From contig NZ_CAMPHN010000045.1 in the NCBI RefSeq assembly GCF_946885885.1, positions 1 to 29,628 of the forward strand: 29,628 nucleotides of DNA, written 5' to 3'. Positions 13,895 through 21,545 of this stretch are shown piece by piece (positions within the stretch are counted from its first letter, which is position 1; the number at the start of each line of letters is the position of its first letter). The position numbers and the translations under genes were made by a program. This DNA is from an uncultured Pseudomonas sp. GTDB lineage: Bacteria; Pseudomonadota; Gammaproteobacteria; Pseudomonadales; Pseudomonadaceae. The notes under the pieces were generated by a model, which saw nothing but the letters and a program-made list of their open reading frames with translations, was not told the origin of the DNA and searched no databases.

Positions 13895-14647
13895 ATGGCT
13901 GTCTGGTTACTACGGTTGTTGGCTGCATGGGCGTTTTGCTCCTGGGCGACGGCGACCGAGTTGCAGCTGTATACCGAGGAAAACCCGCCGCTCAATTTCA
14001 GCCGCGACGGCCAGGTCGATGGCCTGTCGGTCGAGGTGGTGCGCGAGTTGCTCAGGCGTACCGGGGATAGCGGCACCATTTATATGGTGCCCTGGGCACG
14101 CGGTTATATGCGTGCGCAAAGCAGCGCCAATGTCGGGCTGTTCGTCACCGTGCGTACGCCGGAGCGCGAGGCGTTGTTCCAGTGGGTCGGGCCGCTGCTG
14201 TCGACCACCACCAGCTTCTACGCCCGACGCGGCAGCGGTTTGCATATCGACAGCCTGGAGCACGCGCGGCAGGCGGCGACGATCGGCGTGCCGCGCGATT
14301 GGTACTCGCAGCAGTATCTCGAGCGCGAGGGTTTCAGCAATCTGCACCTGGTCTCCAAGCCCCATAGCATGCTCGAGATGGTGCTGTATGGGCGCATTCC
14401 CCTGATGGTCTACGAAGACCAATTGCTGCCGAGCCTGATGGCCGAACTGGGTGCTTCGATGACCGATCTCGAACGCCATTACAGCTTTATGCACAGCAGC
14501 AGCTATATCGTGTTTTCCCTGCAAACCGATGCGCGCGTGGTCAATCGCTGGCAGGCCGCCCTGGATGACATGAGGAGCGACGGCAGCCTGGCCCGCCTGC
14601 ATGAACGATGGCTGCCGAACGGCGCTCTACCGGCACCGGCCGACTAG
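13895..14647 (+). CDS. Periplasmic solute-binding protein (SBP_bac_3 type)
   Basis: A 250-aa protein with a clear signal peptide (MAVWLLRLLAAWAFCSWATA) and a mature domain of the family 3 extracellular solute-binding type: LQLYTEENPPLNF, GLSVEVVRELLRR, VPWARGYMRAQ and a late TDARVVNRWQAALDDM. Members bind amino acids or act as sensors. No permease or ATPase gene is next to it, so it is an orphan like many in Pseudomonas. The ATG at 13895 is preferred because it starts the signal peptide; the ribosome site (AGGCAA) is weak. Confidence 0.85.
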   Translation: MAVWLLRLLAAWAFCSWATATELQLYTEENPPLNFSRDGQVDGLSVEVVRELLRRTGDSGTIYMVPWARGYMRAQSSANVGLFVTVRTPEREALFQWVGPLLSTTTSFYARRGSGLHIDSLEHARQAATIGVPRDWYSQQYLEREGFSNLHLVSKPHSMLEMVLYGRIPLMVYEDQLLPSLMAELGASMTDLERHYSFMHSSSYIVFSLQTDARVVNRWQAALDDMRSDGSLARLHERWLPNGALPAPAD

Positions 14648-14863
14648 CAGGCCTCCCCTGCCCCGGACCTGCACGGTGCGCTGCGCCCGATTTCGACTCG
14701 AACTTTTTTCCCGCCAGGGTCATCACAGATAGGGCTTGCCGACTTCACCACCCAGAAAAACACCGCACATCGAGCCATCCGGCCCCCAAAACGCCTGCCC
14801 GACTCAGGGCTCGCGCAGCGGGCGCCAGCCAGCGACGCCCCAGCGCCTCGGGAGAAGAGACCG

Positions 14864-17065
14864 ATGAACAGCACGCTTCTGGATCGTTACCTGCAGGTTC
14901 GCCGCTACACCGCGAAATTGGTCGCACCACTCAGCGACGAGGACATGGTCGTGCAGTCGATGGCCGATGCCAGCCCGGCCAAGTGGCACCTGGCGCACAC
15001 CAGCTGGTTCTTCGAGACCTTTCTGCTCACCCCATATGCGCCGGACTACCGCGAGTTCGATCCCGCCTTCGCGTACCTGTTCAACTCCTATTACGAAGCC
15101 CTCGGCCCGCGTCAACCACGGCCGCAGCGCGGTTTGCTGACGCGCCCGCCGCTGGCCAGCGTGTTGGCCTATCGGACGTATGTCGACGAACACATGAGTT
15201 GGCTGCTGCAAGCGCCGCTGGGTGCCGAACTGACGGCCCGGGTGGAGCTGGGCCTCGCCCACGAGCAGCAGCACCAGGAATTGCTGCTGATGGACCTGCT
15301 GCACCTGTTCAGCCTGTCGCCGCTCAAGCCGGCCTATGCCGAGCACTGGCAGGCGGATGCAGCCGGTCGGCGCGGGCGTTTCGTGCCCGTGTCAGGCGGT
15401 TTGATCGAGGTGGGGCATGGCGGCGACGGCTTCGCCTTCGACAACGAAGGCCCGCGCCACAGCTGCTACCTGCAGCCGTTCGAGATCGGCGACCGGCTGG
15501 TGAGCAACGGCGAATGGCTGGCCTTTATCGAAGCGGACGGTTACCGGCGCGCCGAGTTGTGGCTGGCGGACGGCTGGGCGCTGGCCCAGGCCGAGCAATG
15601 GCAAGCGCCCTTGTACTGGCAGCGACTCGACGGCCACTGGCAGACGATGAGCCTGCGCGGCCTGCAACCGCTCGACCCGGATGCCCCCGTAACCCATATC
15701 AGCTACTACGAGGCCGCGGCCTATGCCACCTGGGCCGACGCGCGCCTGCCGACCGAGGCGGAATGGGAGCACGCCGCCAGCAGCGGCCTGCTCGAACAGG
15801 TCGACGACGTGGCCTGGCAATGGACGCAAAGCGCCTATGCCGCCTACCCTGGGTTTCGCCCGGCGGCCACCGCTCTCGGCGAGTACAACGGCAAGTTCAT
15901 GATCAACCAGATGGTCCTGCGCGGCGGCGCCAGCGTCACGCCCAGCGGACATTCGCGCCCGAGCTACCGCAACTTCTTCTACCCGGCGCAGCGCTGGATG
16001 TTTTCCGGCCTGCGTCTGGCGCGGGATGTTGCGGCGGTCGATACCGCGGCAGCCGATGCTGGGGCGGTCGATACCGGGGCGGTCCGTACCGCGTCGGTCG
16101 ATACCCAGAAGATCGGTGGCGCACCGCTCGCACGGCCAGGAACCTTCGACGGAGAATTCGCCCGCGATGTGATCGCCGGCCTGTCCGCAGCACAGAAGCG
16201 CCTGGCGCCGAAGTACTTCTACGACGCCACCGGCTCGGAGTTGTTCGAGGCCATCTGCCGCACGCCGGAGTACTACCCCACCCGCGCGGAAACCGAGCTG
16301 CTGAAGCGCATCGCGCCGCAACTCGCCGCGCAAATCCCGGCCGGCGCCGCGCTGATCGAATTCGGCAGCGGCGCCAGCGAAAAGACCCGGCTGTTGCTCG
16401 ATGCCGCGCCGCAGCTCGCCGCCTACCTGCCCATCGATATCAGCGAGGCGGCCCTGCGCAAGGCCGCCGAGCGCTTGCGCCGCGATTATACGCAACTGGA
16501 AATCGCGCCCCAGGTGGCGGACTTCAGCCAACTGGCGCAGCTCTGCCTGGCGACTTCGGCGCAGGCGCGGGTGGGCTTCTTTCCGGGCTCGACCCTGGGC
16601 AACTTCAGCCAGAGCGAAGCGGTGCGCTTCCTCCGCTCGGTCCGCACCTTTCTCGGCCCGCACGCGCGCTTTATCGTCGGCGTGGATATGCTCAAGGACC
16701 TCGCCACCCTGGAAGCCGCCTACGACGACGCCGACGGCATCACCGCGCGCTTCAACAAGAACCTGCTGGTACGCATCAACCGCGAGCTGCAAGGCGACTT
16801 CGACCCGGACGCCTTCGACCACCTGGCGCAATGGAACCCGCAAGAGAACTGCATGGAGATGTACCTGGTCAGCCGCCACGAGCAACAGGTGCAGGCGGCC
16901 GGCCAGCGCTTCGCCTTCAAGCGTGGCGAGCGTTTGCATACCGAGTGCTCGCACAAATACAGCGTCGAATCCATTGCCCGGCTCACCGCCGAAGCCGGCT
17001 GGCAACTGGGCCGCTATTGGCTCAGCCCGGCACCACAGGTTGGGTTGTTTATTTTGCAAAGCTGA
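14864..17065 (+). CDS. egtBD: EgtB-EgtD fusion, ergothioneine biosynthesis
   Basis: A 733-aa single chain joining two enzymes. Residues 1 to about 389 are EgtB: a DinB-like part with H45 and HEQQHQE (H133, H137) as iron ligands, then an FGE-sulfatase-like part with RLPTEAEWEHAA and SGLRLARD. This is the iron-dependent C-S bond-forming sulfoxide synthase acting on hercynine. Residues from about 428 are EgtD, histidine N-alpha-methyltransferase (SAM-dependent): KYFYDATGSELFEAI, YYPTRAE, LIEFGSGASEKT and PIDIS. Between them is a repetitive linker (390-425). OvoA also joins DinB-FGE to a methyltransferase, but its C-terminal domain is of another class. GGGAGAAG precedes the ATG. No egtA, egtC or egtE nearby. 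Confidence 0.9.
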   Translation: MNSTLLDRYLQVRRYTAKLVAPLSDEDMVVQSMADASPAKWHLAHTSWFFETFLLTPYAPDYREFDPAFAYLFNSYYEALGPRQPRPQRGLLTRPPLASVLAYRTYVDEHMSWLLQAPLGAELTARVELGLAHEQQHQELLLMDLLHLFSLSPLKPAYAEHWQADAAGRRGRFVPVSGGLIEVGHGGDGFAFDNEGPRHSCYLQPFEIGDRLVSNGEWLAFIEADGYRRAELWLADGWALAQAEQWQAPLYWQRLDGHWQTMSLRGLQPLDPDAPVTHISYYEAAAYATWADARLPTEAEWEHAASSGLLEQVDDVAWQWTQSAYAAYPGFRPAATALGEYNGKFMINQMVLRGGASVTPSGHSRPSYRNFFYPAQRWMFSGLRLARDVAAVDTAAADAGAVDTGAVRTASVDTQKIGGAPLARPGTFDGEFARDVIAGLSAAQKRLAPKYFYDATGSELFEAICRTPEYYPTRAETELLKRIAPQLAAQIPAGAALIEFGSGASEKTRLLLDAAPQLAAYLPIDISEAALRKAAERLRRDYTQLEIAPQVADFSQLAQLCLATSAQARVGFFPGSTLGNFSQSEAVRFLRSVRTFLGPHARFIVGVDMLKDLATLEAAYDDADGITARFNKNLLVRINRELQGDFDPDAFDHLAQWNPQENCMEMYLVSRHEQQVQAAGQRFAFKRGERLHTECSHKYSVESIARLTAEAGWQLGRYWLSPAPQVGLFILQS
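16034..16108 (+). repeat. Five tandem 15-bp repeats encoding the EgtB-EgtD linker
   Basis: Five in-frame 15-base units, the first being GCGGTCGATACCGCG, encode a degenerate pentapeptide close to AVDTx (AVDTA, AADAG, AVDTG, AVRTA, SVDTQ). Unit length is a multiple of three, so copy-number change would keep the fusion in frame. Confidence 0.85.
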
Positions 17066-17352
17066 GCATCATCGCTTGCGGTCGAGCGCATGAAAACCTG
17101 CAAAAGCTTCGGCGTGTGATCACTTGAAAGCCCAAGTAACGGCCACAGCGAAATCGACCCGCGACTAAAAGCCCGAAACCCATCCATTAAGAACAGACTC
17201 TTTTAATGCATTGACACTTAAATTCTTAAGCAGGCATTTGAGTGCCCGCTTTAATAAGTGTGTTTGACGCACCGGAAGATCGACCAAGCGCTTCGCAGCT
17301 AGGAATAAAGTCTTATATACAAAACAGCTTCCGCATGCCGGCGAATAGCTTA
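17066..17352. other. AT-richer intergenic region after egtBD
   Basis: No gene. A weak hairpin GGCA-TTTGAG-TGCC (about 17235-17248) followed by TTTAATAAG could end egtBD transcription. TTGACA at 17211-17216 is a lone -35 match without a good -10. Confidence 0.4.
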
Positions 17353-17383
17353 TTGCAATGGACCACCCGCTAGCTGTTATAGT
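17353..17383 (+). promoter_or_regulatory. Probable promoter of the gspC-like gene
   Basis: TTGCAA (17353-17358) and the extended -10 TGTTATAGT (17375-17383, hexamer TATAGT at 17378). The spacer is 19 bases, longer than ideal, but the TGn extension compensates. It overlaps the upstream in-frame ATG (17358), which argues that translation begins further down. Confidence 0.45.
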
Positions 17384-17435
17384 CGGGAACGCATTTTACC
17401 CCCGTAACGAGCCGATTATTTGCGGAGTAACACCT

Positions 17436-18116
17436 TTGCGTTCGCGTCTTTCCCGCCTGCAACAGCAGGCTCCGCTTTTACTGGGCATACTGCTGATCGT
17501 GCTCATGAGCATCAGCCTGGCTTGGCAAACCCTGGGCTGGTTCCGGCTGGCGCGCACACCGCCGGCCGGCCTCGATACGCCGTCGCCCAGCGATCACCGG
17601 CAGCACGCCGCACCCGCTCAACTGGCCGCGCTGTTCGGCACCGTTGCGCAGGAAAATGGCCCGCCGCCGACCACCAACCTGCGCCTGACCCTGCTCGGCA
17701 GTTTCGTGCATGCCGATCCGCAACGTTCGAGCGCCATCGTTCAACGCGAAGGCAGCGCATCCCAGCGCGTGGCCATCGGCAGCGAGCTGGCGGACGGCAT
17801 CCGCCTGCACGCCGTGTACCTCGACCGCATCGAACTGGAGCGCCAGGGCCGCCTGGAGACCCTGCCTTTCCCCATCACCCCTCCCACCCAGATCGTTGCC
17901 GCCGATTACAGTGCAAGTGCCTATGATGACAGTGCCTATATCGAGCCGCCCCAGTACGACGAACCAGTGGGCGAACTCGGCGACTATGAAGAGGAAAGCC
18001 CCGAGCAACTGGAAGAACGCTTGGATGCACTGCGCAAACAGGTGATGCTGACCAGCGACCAAGTGATCAAAGACCTTGACGAAGCCTCTGCCGAACAGCC
18101 TACGGAACGAAACTGA
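17436..18116 (+). CDS. gspC: Orphan GspC-like type II secretion inner-membrane protein
   Basis: A 226-aa protein in the GspC/XcpP pattern: short cytosolic N-terminus, one membrane helix (APLLLGILLIVLMSISLAW), a proline-rich linker, then a homology-region domain with LRLTLLGSFVHADPQRSSAIV, VAIGSELADGIRLHAVYLDRIEL and a strongly acidic tail. GspC links the inner-membrane platform to the GspD secretin. I choose a TTG start at 17436 because GGAG stands 8 bases upstream; the ATG at 17358 would add 26 residues but has no ribosome site and overlaps a promoter-like sequence. No gspD or other gsp gene follows, so the gene is an orphan or remnant. Confidence 0.75.
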   Translation: MRSRLSRLQQQAPLLLGILLIVLMSISLAWQTLGWFRLARTPPAGLDTPSPSDHRQHAAPAQLAALFGTVAQENGPPPTTNLRLTLLGSFVHADPQRSSAIVQREGSASQRVAIGSELADGIRLHAVYLDRIELERQGRLETLPFPITPPTQIVAADYSASAYDDSAYIEPPQYDEPVGELGDYEEESPEQLEERLDALRKQVMLTSDQVIKDLDEASAEQPTERN

Positions 18117-18663
18117 CGCCCAATTGCCCCGCGCCAAGCCTGGCCCTCATCCTCCTCAGCCTGTCCCCGCAGGCAGAAAGCCGCGCGATCGACTCCAGCT
18201 TCGCAAGCGCGTCAAGTTCGGCGCCCTCGATGATAGTTGCGCTGCTTTAGGCGGTTTATAGCTGGCGGTTGCAGTCGCGTCGTAACTCATACCGCAAAGC
18301 ATCCAGACAGGCGTTTGTCTGCCATACGTCTAACAAAAAGAAATATAAGCTTATTTATTTAATAAGTATCGCTATATAACGACCGAATCTGAAAGAACAA
18401 CCTACATGCCGTAGGGGGATTCTTATATATATCTAGGTTCCTTCCCGATATACCGTGCCCAACCTCATCGATAGACTCAGAGTTGTCGGCCAAGCCCAAG
18501 TTTTTACAGGCCCACTCGAAATACCTGAGTACGGGGATTATAAGAACCAAGCGAGAGCCACCGCGTCACTAACAAACAACTCTACATAATTGCAAGCCAG
18601 GACACTTAAAGCTTTAGGCAGCTTGGCTTGACACTTAATACAACAACAAGAAGGAAGGCAATT
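18117..18663. other. Intergenic region after gspC, possible gspD remnant then AT-rich sequence
   Basis: Directly after gspC one frame (18113-18250) reads a signal-peptide-like APSLALILLSLSPQAESRA and then stops; no ATG, GTG or TTG starts it. It may be the leftover start of a secretin gene, but it is too short to call. From about 18250 to 18650 the sequence is AT-rich; a 63-codon minus-strand frame (18359-18550) has no ribosome site and no recognisable content. Confidence 0.4.
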
Positions 18664-19167
18664 ATGGCAATGAATAAACTCGGAAAGGCTGCAATCTCAT
18701 GCCTGCTGGCGGCTTCAAGTTCGCTGGTGCCCCTGGCGCAAACGGCGGGAGTACGCATAGCGGCCGTCGGTGCGGCGGTGTTATTGACGCCCTCGCTGGC
18801 GCAAGCGCAGACGAACAAACGGATATGCGGCTCCGTGTACACAGCGAAGGCCTGGAACCGTCTAGAAGGCTTGATGATGGAGGTCAACAAGGCCGATTTC
18901 GTCACCTGCGCTGGGATCATCAAGATCACCAGCAGCAATGCAACCCCTACCAATTTCGTCCAGATGGCCAACCATATCGTCAAAAGCTGGCACAAAGGCT
19001 GGCCCGACGCCAACCGAGTCGCCATTCTGAGGACCTGTGAAGCGGTCACCAGGGACTGGTTCCCGCCAGGCGCTTACAACGGCGACGTCTGCCATTCCAT
19101 GCAGGATTACCGGCTCTACTATTTCGAGTCTTGGTCGAACAAGAGGACCTATCTCAAGAAACTTTAA
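18664..19167 (+). CDS. Secreted protein of unknown function
   Basis: A 167-aa precursor with a long signal sequence: MAMNKLGKAAISCLLAASSS, then a second hydrophobic Ala/Val stretch ending LAQAQT, where cleavage is likely (after about residue 52). The mature part of about 115 residues has four cysteines (RICGSVY, FVTCAGI, LRTCEAV, DVCHSMQ) that could form two disulfides, and an aromatic, basic end (RLYYFESWSNKRTYLKKL). No family recognised. AAGGAAGG precedes the ATG at 18664; the frame from 18628 is rejected. The next gene, a membrane protein, follows after 21 bases. Confidence 0.75.
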   Translation: MAMNKLGKAAISCLLAASSSLVPLAQTAGVRIAAVGAAVLLTPSLAQAQTNKRICGSVYTAKAWNRLEGLMMEVNKADFVTCAGIIKITSSNATPTNFVQMANHIVKSWHKGWPDANRVAILRTCEAVTRDWFPPGAYNGDVCHSMQDYRLYYFESWSNKRTYLKKL

Positions 19168-19188
19168 GAACTCGAAGAGGCGACTGAC

Positions 19189-19566
19189 GTGACATACGCC
19201 CAGGTTTTCCTGATAGCGCACGGCACCATCCTGGGTGCCGTGATCGCGGCCACCATAGCGACAGTTCTTGCCTCGGGACTCAGGTTGGGCGTGCTGGCAT
19301 TGGCCAAGTACGTCCTGCCTGCTCTCCTGGTCTTCTATGTCGCCGGCTACCTGATGGACCTGCAATGGGAGGGGTCGCTGAGTGCTGCAATGCTGGCGAG
19401 TCAGCTACTGATGGGCGTTGCCTGGTTTCCAAGATGCTTTCGCCCTGGCCCGCACGCCGCTGGCCGCCCGGGATGGCGCTGGTGGTCCCCGCTGATGTTG
19501 GCCGTGCTGGCAGAAACCCTCAATACGATAATTCCCCTCATCGTATGGCGGATGCTGCTGCAGTAG
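19189..19566 (+). CDS. Small inner-membrane protein paired with the secreted protein
   Basis: A 125-aa hydrophobic protein with about four membrane helices (roughly 5-27, 30-55, 63-80 and 100-122), the connecting part PRCFRPGPHAAGRPGWRWW being basic. Start is GTG at 19189 with GAGG about 9 bases upstream. No family recognised. It lies 21 bases behind the secreted protein gene, so the pair is one operon. A secreted factor with a membrane-bound partner (immunity, export or anchor) is a possible reading but rests only on the arrangement. Confidence 0.7.
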   Translation: MTYAQVFLIAHGTILGAVIAATIATVLASGLRLGVLALAKYVLPALLVFYVAGYLMDLQWEGSLSAAMLASQLLMGVAWFPRCFRPGPHAAGRPGWRWWSPLMLAVLAETLNTIIPLIVWRMLLQ

Positions 19567-19583
19567 CCGTTTTAAGAGCCCGA

Positions 19584-19605
19584 GTCGGGCGGCGCCCCGC
19601 CCGAC
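19584..19605 (+). terminator. Strong GC-rich stem-loop after the secreted/membrane pair
   Basis: GTCGGGCGG (19584-19592) pairs perfectly with CCGCCCGAC (19597-19605) across four bases, 17 bases after the stop. No T-run follows, so termination would not be by the classical intrinsic route. Confidence 0.4.
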
Positions 19606-19749
19606 GACCTCACGCTCTTCATGCTCCGAAACCTTTCTCGAGTCCCTTTTTCTCTGCAAAGGTGAACTGAGCCACGCCTGGCAAACCCCATGCCCCGTAG
19701 GATCGCCCCAACCGATCCGATTCGTCTGCAAGCGATAAAAGCCCCAATC

Positions 19750-20397
19750 ATGAACAAACGCCGATTCGCCCTGTTGGCCGCCTGCGTGCTACTACCCCTG
19801 ATCGCGCTCGCGCTTTACGCAGGCGTTACCCGCATCAATCCCAACAGCCAACACCAGGTTGGTGATCGGCTCGATAAGTTGAATGGCGTCGCCATCTACT
19901 ACAACGGCGGGGTGAACAGCGTACAAGGTCGCAATCTGACCGTGGACGGCTACAACCTCGGCCTGCGCTACCAGTGCGTGGAGTTCGTCAAACGCTACTA
20001 CTTCGAGCGCCATGGCCACCGCATGCCCGACACCTACGGCCATGCCAAGGATTTCTTCGACCACAAACTCGACCACGGCGCCTTGAACGCCCAGCGGGCC
20101 ATGCTGCAATTCAGCAACGGCGGCCTCGAGCAGCCGCAGGCCGAAGACCTGCTGGTGTTCGGCCCCTCGCTGTTCAACCGCTACGGCCACGTCGCCATCA
20201 TTGCCCGGGTCGACCAGAACAGTCTGGAAATCGCCCAACAGAACCCTGGCCCCTATGGCAGCTCGCGCGAACAACTGCCGCTTGCCCAGCACGAAGGCCG
20301 CTGGTCTATCGAACATCCACGCGTACTCGGCTGGCTCAGGCTGGCGCCCAGAGAAGATTCCGAGGCAACGGTGGCGGCCTCACCAGCAACCCCATAG
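19750..20397 (+). CDS. CHAP-domain amidase (glutathionylspermidine amidase-like)
   Basis: A 215-aa protein with an N-terminal membrane or signal segment (FALLAACVLLPLIALALYAG), then a CHAP (NlpC/P60-related) cysteine amidase domain: LRYQCVEFVKRYYFERHG with nucleophile C76, and NRYGHVAIIARV with H147. The CVEFV-RYY wording is close to the amidase half of glutathionylspermidine synthase/amidase; CHAP enzymes otherwise cut peptidoglycan. The leader suggests action in the periplasm or at the membrane, favouring a cell-wall or secreted-amide substrate. Start at 19750 begins the signal-like segment; an earlier ATG at 19690 adds 20 residues. Confidence 0.85.
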   Translation: MNKRRFALLAACVLLPLIALALYAGVTRINPNSQHQVGDRLDKLNGVAIYYNGGVNSVQGRNLTVDGYNLGLRYQCVEFVKRYYFERHGHRMPDTYGHAKDFFDHKLDHGALNAQRAMLQFSNGGLEQPQAEDLLVFGPSLFNRYGHVAIIARVDQNSLEIAQQNPGPYGSSREQLPLAQHEGRWSIEHPRVLGWLRLAPREDSEATVAASPATP

Positions 20398-20479
20398 ATG
20401 TCCGCCTTTTCACCGTTTGGATCATAAGGCTGTCCATCTGCGTAATGCTGTTCACCTAAGGCTCCGACACCCCTCTGCC

Positions 20480-20537
20480 GTAGGAGCCAGCTTGCTGGCG
20501 ATCCTGCTAACGCTATCGCCAGCAAGCTGGCTCCTAC
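20480..20537. repeat. Perfect 23-bp inverted repeat (REP-like)
   Basis: 20480-20502 and 20515-20537 are exact reverse complements over 23 bases with a 12-base loop; the left arm begins GTAGGAGCCAGCTTGCTGG. This is a common Pseudomonas intergenic hairpin, here between two converging genes, where it may stop transcription from both sides. Confidence 0.85.
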
Positions 20538-20618
20538 AAAAGCACAGCGGTCGCATTGCTTAAATGAACAGCGTTAGTCCATCTGCGGGTTATTCGCTGT
20601 AGTGGCGTCGTGGGCTGC

Positions 20619-21326
20619 CTAAAATTCAGTTTCACCGGCGCAAGCACGCACAAAGGCAACAACCAACGGCGCAGAATTACCGTTGAGTGCACTGCGCTCC
20701 GGTTGAAACAGGGTCGCGACGAAGAATGGATGTCCGTCCAGCTCCACCGCGCGAACCTCGCCCGCCTCATCGTATGCCGCTGCCCGAAGCGGGCCGGCGA
20801 CGAGCGCTGCTTGGAACTCGGGGTTCAGCCCGTAGTTGCAGCGGTAACCCTCGGTGATCTTACTGACGCCATAGGCCGACGCGATTCGCGTGTTGGTGCA
20901 CAGGCGGACCGGATTCGTAACCTCGACAAGCGAACACGCCAGCGCAGAAATAACCGCGCGAGCGGCACCCGGTGCGGTTTCCGCATGCTCGGCATCGAGC
21001 CAGCCCAGGACATTCCGTGCGTACTCGACGACCGCGTGCTGGAAGCCGCCGCAGGTTCCCAGAAATGGAACCGCATGGCTGCGCGCATGGCCAATGGCGA
21101 GCAACGCGCCATCCATATTTCGATAGGGACTGGCTGGCACGCACCACAAGCCGTCGAACCGGGCAATGCGCGAGACAGAGGTGATGTCTTCAGTGGCGAC
21201 CCACTCGAAATGGACATCGAGCTGCAGCGCCTCGGCCGCAAGTTGCAGCGCGAGCGGGATGGCTCGATGCGCGGGAACGGACTCGTCGTAGTCGCCAATC
21301 AAGCCGATGGTGATGTTTTTCTGCAT
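20619..21326 (-). CDS. Class I glutamine amidotransferase-like protein (CTP synthase C-terminal region-related)
   Basis: A 235-aa stand-alone glutaminase-like domain. ITIGLIGDYDESVPAHRAIP at the start and FLGTCGGFQHAVVEYARN (C92, nucleophile elbow) match proteins annotated as CTP synthase C-terminal region-related (seleno)protein. In true glutaminases a late HPE supplies His and Glu; here the equivalent reads FQPER, so His is replaced by Gln. It may therefore not release ammonia from glutamine. AGGGAAG precedes the ATG at 21326. Divergent from topB across about 210 bases that hold a LexA box. Role unknown. Confidence 0.8.
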   Translation of the reverse strand: MQKNITIGLIGDYDESVPAHRAIPLALQLAAEALQLDVHFEWVATEDITSVSRIARFDGLWCVPASPYRNMDGALLAIGHARSHAVPFLGTCGGFQHAVVEYARNVLGWLDAEHAETAPGAARAVISALACSLVEVTNPVRLCTNTRIASAYGVSKITEGYRCNYGLNPEFQAALVAGPLRAAAYDEAGEVRAVELDGHPFFVATLFQPERSALNGNSAPLVVAFVRACAGETEF

Positions 21327-21458
21327 AGCGGCGTACTTCCCTGTTAATTCAACCTGGGGAGGGCGGATTGATCTTGCCCCAACGCGGAGCATCGGGAACG
21401 ACCGATAGCCTTGCTCAACAACGCCATAAATGCCAGCCCTTTCCGCATCCACACGAAA

Positions 21459-21474
21459 CTGTATATGCATACAG
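21459..21474. promoter_or_regulatory. LexA box between the GATase-like gene and topB
   Basis: CTGTATATGCATACAG is a perfect palindrome and a perfect CTGT-N8-ACAG. It stands about 72-87 bases upstream of topB and about 130 upstream of the divergent gene, so either or both could be under SOS control. Confidence 0.65.
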
Positions 21475-21545
21475 TTTTTGCTTGCCTGAATCCCTATCAC
21501 TGCGCATGCTATGCAGCATCCAACCGACAACCAACGATGGCGGCT

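Noticed and set aside
15392..17059. 555-codon minus-strand open frame
   Set aside because: Antisense shadow of the EgtB-EgtD fusion, with no family features and biased composition.
14608..17127. 839-codon plus-strand open frame
   Set aside because: Alternate frame of egtBD, very Arg/Pro/Ala-rich. The frame at 14864 carries all the conserved motifs.
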